From positions 1 through 54,445 of the forward strand of contig NZ_CAJPVH010000040.1 in assembly GCF_905397395.1 (NCBI RefSeq): DNA of 54,445 nucleotides, read 5' to 3'. The notes beneath the pieces were generated by a model. It was not told the DNA's origin, did not search any database, and was given only the letters and a program-made list of their open reading frames with translations. Below, in pieces: positions 49,444 to 54,445 of this stretch (positions within the stretch are counted from its first letter, which is position 1; every line of letters begins with the position of its first letter). The DNA comes from Cupriavidus campinensis (GTDB lineage Bacteria; Pseudomonadota; Gammaproteobacteria; Burkholderiales; Burkholderiaceae). A program made the translations under genes and the position numbers.

Positions 49444-50580
49444 TTACTGCTTCGCGCCCTTCATCAGCTTGATGAAGCGGTCGAACAGGTAGGCCACGTC
49501 GTGCGGGCCGGGCGAGGCTTCCGGGTGACCCTGGAAGCAGAACGCCGGCTTGTCCGTCAGCGTGAAGCCCTGCAGCGAGCCGTCGAACAGCGACGTGTGC
49601 GTGACGCGCACGTTGGCCGGCAGCGTGGCCGCATCCACGGCGAAACCGTGATTTTGCGACGTAATCACCACACGACCATCATCCATGTCCTTGACCGGAT
49701 GGTTCGCGCCATGGTGGCCGAACTTCATCTTGAGGGTCTTGGCGCCCACGGCCAGCGCCATGATCTGGTGACCCAGGCAGATGCCGAAGGTGGGGATACC
49801 GCGTGCGATGAACTCGCGCGTGGCGGCCACGGCGTAGTCGCACGGCTCGGGGTCGCCGGGGCCGTTGGACAGGAAGATGCCGTCCGGATTCAGCGCCAGG
49901 GCGTCGGCGGCGCTGGCCTGGGCCGGCAGCACCGTGACCTTGCAGCCGCGCTCGGCCAGCATGCGCAGGATGTTGAACTTGACGCCGTAGTCATAGGCCA
50001 CCACGTGGAACTGCGGCTTGTCCAGCTTGCCGTAGCCCTCGCCGAGCTTCCACTCGTTCTGGGTCCATTCATACGGTTCCTTGACCGACACCACCTTGGC
50101 CAGGTCCATGCCGGCCAGGCCGGGGAACGAGCGGGCCAGGTCGATAGCCTTCTGGACGTTGTCCTCGCCAGCCAGGATGCAGCCGTTCTGGGCACCCTTC
50201 TCGCGCAGGATACGGGTCAGCTTGCGGGTATCGATGCCGGCGATGGCCACCACCTTTTCCTGCTTGAGGTAGTGGGCGAGCGTGTGTTCCTTGCGGAAGC
50301 TCGAGGCCAGAATCGGCAGATCCTTGATGATCAGGCCGGCGGCATGGACTTTCGTGGCTTCGACGTCCTCACGATTCACCCCGACATTGCCGATATGCGG
50401 ATACGTCAGCGTGACGATCTGCCGGGAATAGCTCGGGTCGGTGAGGATTTCCTGGTAACCGGTGATAGCGGTGTTGAACACCACTTCGCCGATGGTATGG
50501 CCGGAAGCGCCGATGGAATAGCCACGAAAGACCGTGCCGTCTGCAAGCGCGAGAATGGCGGACGGAAAAGACGGTAACAC
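49444..50580 (-). CDS. carA: carbamoyl-phosphate synthase small subunit
   Basis: This encodes 378 residues. The N-terminal small-subunit domain is followed by a class I glutamine amidotransferase with the nucleophile Cys268 in FGICLGHQ and the His352/Glu354 pair in [11 protein letters not shown]. It releases ammonia from glutamine and channels it to CarB. The start codon is GTG at 50580, with AGGAG 8 nt upstream. A good promoter lies about 200 nt further up. Confidence 0.97.
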   Translation of the reverse strand: MLPSFPSAILALADGTVFRGYSIGASGHTIGEVVFNTAITGYQEILTDPSYSRQIVTLTYPHIGNVGVNREDVEATKVHAAGLIIKDLPILASSFRKEHTLAHYLKQEKVVAIAGIDTRKLTRILREKGAQNGCILAGEDNVQKAIDLARSFPGLAGMDLAKVVSVKEPYEWTQNEWKLGEGYGKLDKPQFHVVAYDYGVKFNILRMLAERGCKVTVLPAQASAADALALNPDGIFLSNGPGDPEPCDYAVAATREFIARGIPTFGICLGHQIMALAVGAKTLKMKFGHHGANHPVKDMDDGRVVITSQNHGFAVDAATLPANVRVTHTSLFDGSLQGFTLTDKPAFCFQGHPEASPGPHDVAYLFDRFIKLMKGAKQ

Positions 50581-50788
50581 GGGTAGGCTCCTGCTGGACT
50601 CACCCCGTGACCGACCTGCTCAACGCCTCGTGCCCCGGGGCGGCGCCTCGCGCGCATGGGCGAGGGACCGGCCGACTGCGTCTCATTCGTCACTTTGTGC
50701 AGTGCACGAACGGCGCGCGCGGATGGGGCGGCGGAAGGTGGAATACGGTAGGCGCTAGGGTGAAGGGTTCTGAAAGCGAAACTTTCGA
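50581..50788 (-). other. carA leader
   Basis: About 200 nt of untranslated leader are implied between the carA promoter and the GTG. A small hairpin (GAAAG/CTTTC) lies near its 5' end. I see no obvious attenuator with a T run and no PurR- or PyrR-type site that I can name. Confidence 0.4.
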
Positions 50789-50817
50789 ATTATATCCCGC
50801 CGTGCCCAATTTCTCAA
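50789..50817 (-). promoter_or_regulatory. promoter of carA
   Basis: On the minus strand TTGAGA (50817-50812), a 17-nt spacer and TATAAT (50794-50789): nearly consensus sigma-70. Confidence 0.8.
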
Positions 50818-50875
50818 GTTTTCAAGGACTTGCGATGGCAAGCCCTGCCGTGATCGGTTATATATAGCGCCGCCA

Positions 50876-51298
50876 CTAACCTGCCGACACAGCCGCCGGC
50901 ACCACCGCCGTGACCTCGATCTCCACCTGGGCGCGCGGCTCCACGAGATCCGCCACCTCCACCGCCGTCATCGCCGGGAAGTGCCGGCCGATGATTTCCC
51001 GATAGTGCTGGCCGATGTCCTTGTAGGCGCCCACGTACGCGGCCTTGTCCTTCACGTACCAGGTCATGCGCGCGATGTGCTCGGGGCGCGCCCCGCCCGC
51101 CGCCAGCACCGCCACGATATTGCGCAGGGTCTGCGCCACCTGGAGCGCGAAGTCGTCGGTCTCGAACTCGCACTGGGCATTCCAGCCGATCTGGCCGCCG
51201 ACGAAGATCAGGCGGCTGCCGACCGTCATCTCGGCAAGGATGCCGTTGGCGTAGCCCCGGGGCGGTGCCCAGTCGGGCGGTTGCAGCGTTTTCAACAT
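50876..51298 (-). CDS. RidA family protein
   Basis: This encodes 140 residues of the YjgF/YER057c/UK114 family (FVGGQIGWNAQCEFETDDFALQVAQTLRNIVAVLAAGGARPEHIARMTWYVKD). RidA proteins hydrolyse reactive imines and enamines; some members act as deaminases in aminoaromatic catabolism. Here it ends an operon with a CoA thioesterase, an aryl-CoA ligase and an acyl-CoA dehydrogenase, so a deaminase-like role in 2-aminobenzoyl-CoA breakdown is plausible but unproven. It follows the thioesterase by 12 nt. Confidence 0.88.
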   Translation of the reverse strand: MLKTLQPPDWAPPRGYANGILAEMTVGSRLIFVGGQIGWNAQCEFETDDFALQVAQTLRNIVAVLAAGGARPEHIARMTWYVKDKAAYVGAYKDIGQHYREIIGRHFPAMTAVEVADLVEPRAQVEIEVTAVVPAAVSAG

Positions 51299-51310
51299 AT
51301 GACGATCCGG

Positions 51311-51736
51311 TTATGCGTGGGAATGAAGGTAGCGCGCCATCGCGGTGCGTACCCGGTCGGGCAGCGGCGTTGGCGTCATGGTTTGGGTATCGACGCAGAC
51401 GAGCCGCTGCGCCACCGTCAGGCGGGTGCTGCCGTCCGGCCCGCCAAAGCGGGTGTCGATGGCGAAGCTGGTCCGTCCGATGTGCGTCACGCGCAACTCG
51501 CGCGTCAGCAACTCGCCCAGCCGGCTCGGCGCTGTGAAGCGGCATTGCAGTTCGGCGGTCGGCACGCCGGCGTGGCCGGCGAGATGCATGGCGTCGAACG
51601 GCCAGTCGAGCCCATCGGCGAACCAGTCCTCGATCAAGTCGTTCAGCATCTCGAAGTAGCGCGGATAGAACACGATGCCGGCCGTGTCGCAGTGCTTGAA
51701 GCGCACCCGCACCGTGTTGCGGAATACCTCGCTCAT
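51311..51736 (-). CDS. hotdog-fold acyl-CoA thioesterase (4HBT-like)
   Basis: This encodes 141 residues. The active block [28 protein letters not shown] holds Asp17, the catalytic position of the 4-hydroxybenzoyl-CoA thioesterase family. It would release CoA from an aryl- or acyl-CoA and may act as a valve that recovers CoA in the pathway. Its ATG overlaps the ligase stop (51733-51736), so it is translationally coupled to it. Confidence 0.88.
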   Translation of the reverse strand: MSEVFRNTVRVRFKHCDTAGIVFYPRYFEMLNDLIEDWFADGLDWPFDAMHLAGHAGVPTAELQCRFTAPSRLGELLTRELRVTHIGRTSFAIDTRFGGPDGSTRLTVAQRLVCVDTQTMTPTPLPDRVRTAMARYLHSHA

Positions 51737-53433
51737 GGCTGGCCGCCCTCCGCCCCGGCGGCCAGCTGGCGCAGCCGGAACCGTTGCAGCTTGCCCGTCT
51801 CGGTACGCGGCAGCGCGGCCACGAACTCGATCCGGCGTGGGTATTTATAAGGCGCGATCTCGCGCTTCACGTAGTCCTGCAGCGCGGCGCGCGTGGCGTC
51901 GCCCGGCTCCACGCCGGGGCGCAGCACCACGTAGGCCATCACCACCTGCCCGCGCTCCGGGTCCGGCGCGCCCACCACGCCGCACTCGGCCACGGCCTCG
52001 TGGCGCATCAGCGTGCCTTCCACCTCGGGTCCGGCGATGTTGTAGCCGGCCGAGATGATCATGTCGTCCGAGCGCGCCTGATAGAAGTAGTAGCCATCGG
52101 CGTCGGCCATGAAGGTATCGCCCGGCAGGTTCCAGCCATCGCGCACGTAGTTGGCCTGGCGCGGGTCGTCCAGGTAGCGGCAGCCCGTGGGCCCGCGCAC
52201 GGCCAGCTTGCCGACCGTACCCGGCGGCACCGGCTGCATGGCTTCATCGACGATGCGGGCCTCGTAGCCCGGCACCACGCGGCCCACCGCGCCGGGGCGC
52301 ACGTCGGCGCCGGCGCTGGAGATGAAGATGTGCATCATTTCAGTGCCGCCCAGCCCATCGGTCATCTCGATGCCGGTGGCCGCCTTCCACGCCTGGCGCG
52401 TGGCGTCCGGCAGCGCCTCGCCGGCGGAGACGCTCTTCTTCAGGCTGGAGAGGTCGAACTGCGGCGCCAGCGTGGCCATCTGGCGATAGAAGGTCGGAGC
52501 CGTGAAGACGATGGTCGCGCGGTGATCCTGGATCAACTTCAGCAGCGTCTCGGGCGTGAGCTTCTCGGCCAGCGCCGTGCTCGCCCCGATCCGCAGCGGA
52601 AAACACAGCATCCCACCCAGCCCGAAGGTGAACGCCAGCGGCGGCGTGCCGCAGAAGATGTCGTCCGCCGTGGGCTTGAGCACGTGGCGCGGGAACAGGT
52701 CGCACATCGCCAGCACGTCGCGGTGGAAGTGCATCGTGCCCTTGGGCTGGCCGGTGGTGCCGCTGGTGAAGGCGATCAGGCAGGTGTCGTCGGCGGCGGT
52801 GTCGCAGGCGGTGAAGGTGTCGGGCTTGCCGGCCAGCGCCGTCTCCAGCGCGTCCGGGCCGGTGCCGTTGAAGTAGCGCACCGTCTTCAGGCTGGGGCAG
52901 AAGTGCTCGCCGCCGGCCAGCCGGTTGGCATCGAGTTCGGCCTGAAGCCGGGCATCGCAGAGCGCCGCGCCCACCTCGGCTTTGTCGATGACCTGCTTCA
53001 GCTCCTTCGCGCGCAGCAGCGGCATGGTCGGCACGGCGATCAGCCCGGCCTTCAGCGTGGCCAGCCAGCAGGCCGCCATCATCAGGTTGTTCGGCCCGCG
53101 CAGCAGCACGCGGTTGCCGGGCACCAGCGCCATATCCTCCACCAGCACATGGGCGATGCGGCTGACCAGCGCGGCCAGCTCGGCATAGGTCACGGTCTCG
53201 ATGCGGCCGTCGCGCTCGTGCCGTATGGCCACGCGGGCGCCCTGCCCGGCTGCCACGTGGTGGTCCACCAGCGCCTCGGCGGCGTTCACCCGCGCCGGAT
53301 AGGTGGTGTCGGCGTTGAAGCGGAATTCGGGCCATTGCGCCGGTGGCGGCAGGCGGTCGCGGGCGAAGGTATCGACCACGGTATCGCGCGTGGAAGTCGT
53401 GGAAGTGGAAGCGGCAGGGGCGGGGGCGGCCAT
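51733..53433 (-). CDS. benzoate/2-aminobenzoate-CoA ligase family enzyme
   Basis: This encodes 566 residues of the adenylate-forming family. The phosphate loop [10 protein letters not shown] is at 223-232, the acyl-pocket segment at [15 protein letters not shown], the hinge region at [18 protein letters not shown], and the catalytic C-terminal Lys548 in PRTETGK. It activates an aromatic acid to its CoA ester with ATP. The overall look and the neighbours (RidA, thioesterase, acyl-CoA dehydrogenase) point to 2-aminobenzoate (anthranilate) as substrate; benzoate is the alternative. AGGAGAGA precedes the ATG. Confidence 0.85.
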   Translation of the reverse strand: MAAPAPAASTSTTSTRDTVVDTFARDRLPPPAQWPEFRFNADTTYPARVNAAEALVDHHVAAGQGARVAIRHERDGRIETVTYAELAALVSRIAHVLVEDMALVPGNRVLLRGPNNLMMAACWLATLKAGLIAVPTMPLLRAKELKQVIDKAEVGAALCDARLQAELDANRLAGGEHFCPSLKTVRYFNGTGPDALETALAGKPDTFTACDTAADDTCLIAFTSGTTGQPKGTMHFHRDVLAMCDLFPRHVLKPTADDIFCGTPPLAFTFGLGGMLCFPLRIGASTALAEKLTPETLLKLIQDHRATIVFTAPTFYRQMATLAPQFDLSSLKKSVSAGEALPDATRQAWKAATGIEMTDGLGGTEMMHIFISSAGADVRPGAVGRVVPGYEARIVDEAMQPVPPGTVGKLAVRGPTGCRYLDDPRQANYVRDGWNLPGDTFMADADGYYFYQARSDDMIISAGYNIAGPEVEGTLMRHEAVAECGVVGAPDPERGQVVMAYVVLRPGVEPGDATRAALQDYVKREIAPYKYPRRIEFVAALPRTETGKLQRFRLRQLAAGAEGGQP

Positions 53434-53458
53434 GCTTGTCTCTCCTGTTTTCGTCGAT

Positions 53459-54445
53459 TTACGACCGGCTGCGCTCGGCCGCGGCCAGCGTCTCGCGCGC
53501 GATGATCAGCTTCTGCACCTCGGTGGCGCCTTCATAGATCCGCAGCGAACGGATCTCGCGATACAGGCTTTCCACGCGCGTGCCGACCTTCACCCCGAGC
53601 CCGCCAAACATCTGCACGGCACGGTCGATGACCTGCTGGGCGTTCTCGGTGGCCACCATCTTGGCCATCGCCGCTTCCCGGGTGGTGCGCACGCCCCGCA
53701 CGTCGCGCAGCCACGCGGCGCGGTAGGTGAGCAGCGCGGCGGCGTCCACTGCCGTAGCCATGTCGCCGATGGCGGCCTGGGTCAGTTGCAGGTCCGCCAG
53801 CACGCCGCCGAACATCGGGCGGCTGGTGGCGCGCGCCAGCGCATCGTCCAGCGCGGCCCGGCCGAAGCCCAGCGCGGCCGCCGCCACCGAGGCGCGGAAG
53901 ATGTCGAGCGTCATCATCGCCACCTTGAAGCCCTGCCCCGGCTCGCCCAGCCGCTGGCCCACGGGCACGCGGCAGTTGTCGAATTGCAGCGTGGCCAGCG
54001 GGTGCGGGGCGATCACGTCGATCCGCTCGGCAATGCGCAGGCCCGGCGTGTCGGCATCCACCACGAAGGCGGTGATGCCGCGCGCGCCCGGTGCCTCGCC
54101 GGTGCGGGCAAACACGCAGTAGAAATCGGCGATGCCGCCGTTCGAAATCCACGTCTTGCTGCCGTTCAGCACGTAGTGGCTGCCGTCCTCGGCCAGCCGC
54201 GCGCTGCATTGCATTGCCGCCACATCGGAGCCAGCCTCGGGCTCGGACAGTGCGAACGCGGCAATGGCCTCCCCGCGCGCCACGCGCGGCAGGTAATGGG
54301 CGCGCACGGCGTCGCTGCCGGCCAGCGTGATCGCGCCCGAGCCCAGCCCCTGCATGGCGAAGGCGAAGTCGGCCAGCCCGTCGTGGCGGGCCAGCGTTTC
54401 GCGCAGCAGGCACAGCGCGCGCGAGTCCAGCGCCGGCAGCGCGCC
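53459..54445 (-). CDS. acyl-CoA dehydrogenase, 5' end cut by window edge
   Basis: 328 residues of the C-terminal part are visible, and the frame continues past the right edge. The FAD/substrate segments [18 protein letters not shown] and [15 protein letters not shown], and the C-terminal catalytic block with Glu in [15 protein letters not shown], are intact, so the protein is an active-type enzyme rather than a fragment. An internal ATG at 54355 is not the start, because upstream codons ([23 protein letters not shown]) continue the family fold. It precedes the ligase by 25 nt and would oxidise a ring-derived acyl-CoA or a side chain. Confidence 0.9.
   Translation of the reverse strand, partial: GALPALDSRALCLLRETLARHDGLADFAFAMQGLGSGAITLAGSDAVRAHYLPRVARGEAIAAFALSEPEAGSDVAAMQCSARLAEDGSHYVLNGSKTWISNGGIADFYCVFARTGEAPGARGITAFVVDADTPGLRIAERIDVIAPHPLATLQFDNCRVPVGQRLGEPGQGFKVAMMTLDIFRASVAAAALGFGRAALDDALARATSRPMFGGVLADLQLTQAAIGDMATAVDAAALLTYRAAWLRDVRGVRTTREAAMAKMVATENAQQVIDRAVQMFGGLGVKVGTRVESLYREIRSLRIYEGATEVQKLIIARETLAAAERSRS

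Overview
The window is a high-GC betaproteobacterial chromosome segment, most like the Cupriavidus/Ralstonia branch of Burkholderiaceae. The evidence is the protein sequences themselves, the gene neighbourhoods (trxA-rho, yejABEF next to fabI, pstSCAB-phoU-phoBR facing ppk/ppx, glmM-folP-ftsH-rlmE, greA-carB-leuE-carA) and the dense housekeeping content. I see no prophage, insertion sequence, CRISPR array or plasmid functions. Assignments come from reading the sequence and general knowledge of the families; no database search was run.

Layout. 1-6150: start of a probable exonuclease gene (cut by the window edge), a small unknown gene, trxA, rho, an MtfA-type peptidase, rpmE type B and an ArnT-like glycosyltransferase. 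6226-10170: a MATE exporter, two tandem copies of a tRNA-Asp/Glu/Ala cluster, and gltX, with clear promoters and terminators for the tRNA clusters. 10361-18290: a patatin-like lipoprotein, an NlpC/P60 peptidase and a complete yejABEF-type peptide ABC importer. 18503-23270: fabI, an ABC-F ATPase, and a coupled pair of lipoprotein genes, one of them an M30-like zinc metallopeptidase. 23287-25800: tRNA-Arg, a membrane diguanylate cyclase, tRNA-Pro and a second-type infA.

The centre, about 25.9-38.5 kb, is a phosphate-stress block: sixA, olsB (ornithine lipid N-acyltransferase), ppx and ppk (polyphosphate turnover), and the full pstSCAB-phoU-phoB-phoR operon. I find 11-bp-phased PhoB-type repeats upstream of pstS (two boxes) and, more strikingly, four consecutive units upstream of olsB, with a -10-like hexamer 10 nt after the last unit in both cases. 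This suggests that replacing phospholipids with ornithine lipids is under direct PhoB control, in the same block that encodes phosphate uptake and polyphosphate metabolism.

38.5-50.6 kb holds glmM, folP, ftsH, rlmE, a YhbY-type RNA-binding protein, a DUF4149 membrane protein, greA, carB, leuE and carA. 50.9-54.4 kb is the distal part of a catabolic operon (RidA, hotdog thioesterase, benzoate/2-aminobenzoate-CoA ligase, acyl-CoA dehydrogenase cut by the edge), resembling 2-aminobenzoyl-CoA pathway clusters.

No clearly new defence or mobile system is present. The best leads are regulatory: the olsB Pho box array, an array of alternately oriented TGTCAC elements on an 11-bp grid downstream of the patatin gene, an orphan Pho-like box near 12.37 kb, and an RBS-masking hairpin before the M30 peptidase gene. 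Three genes (infA, folP, ftsH) appear to start with TTG and two (carA, the DUF4149 gene) with GTG.
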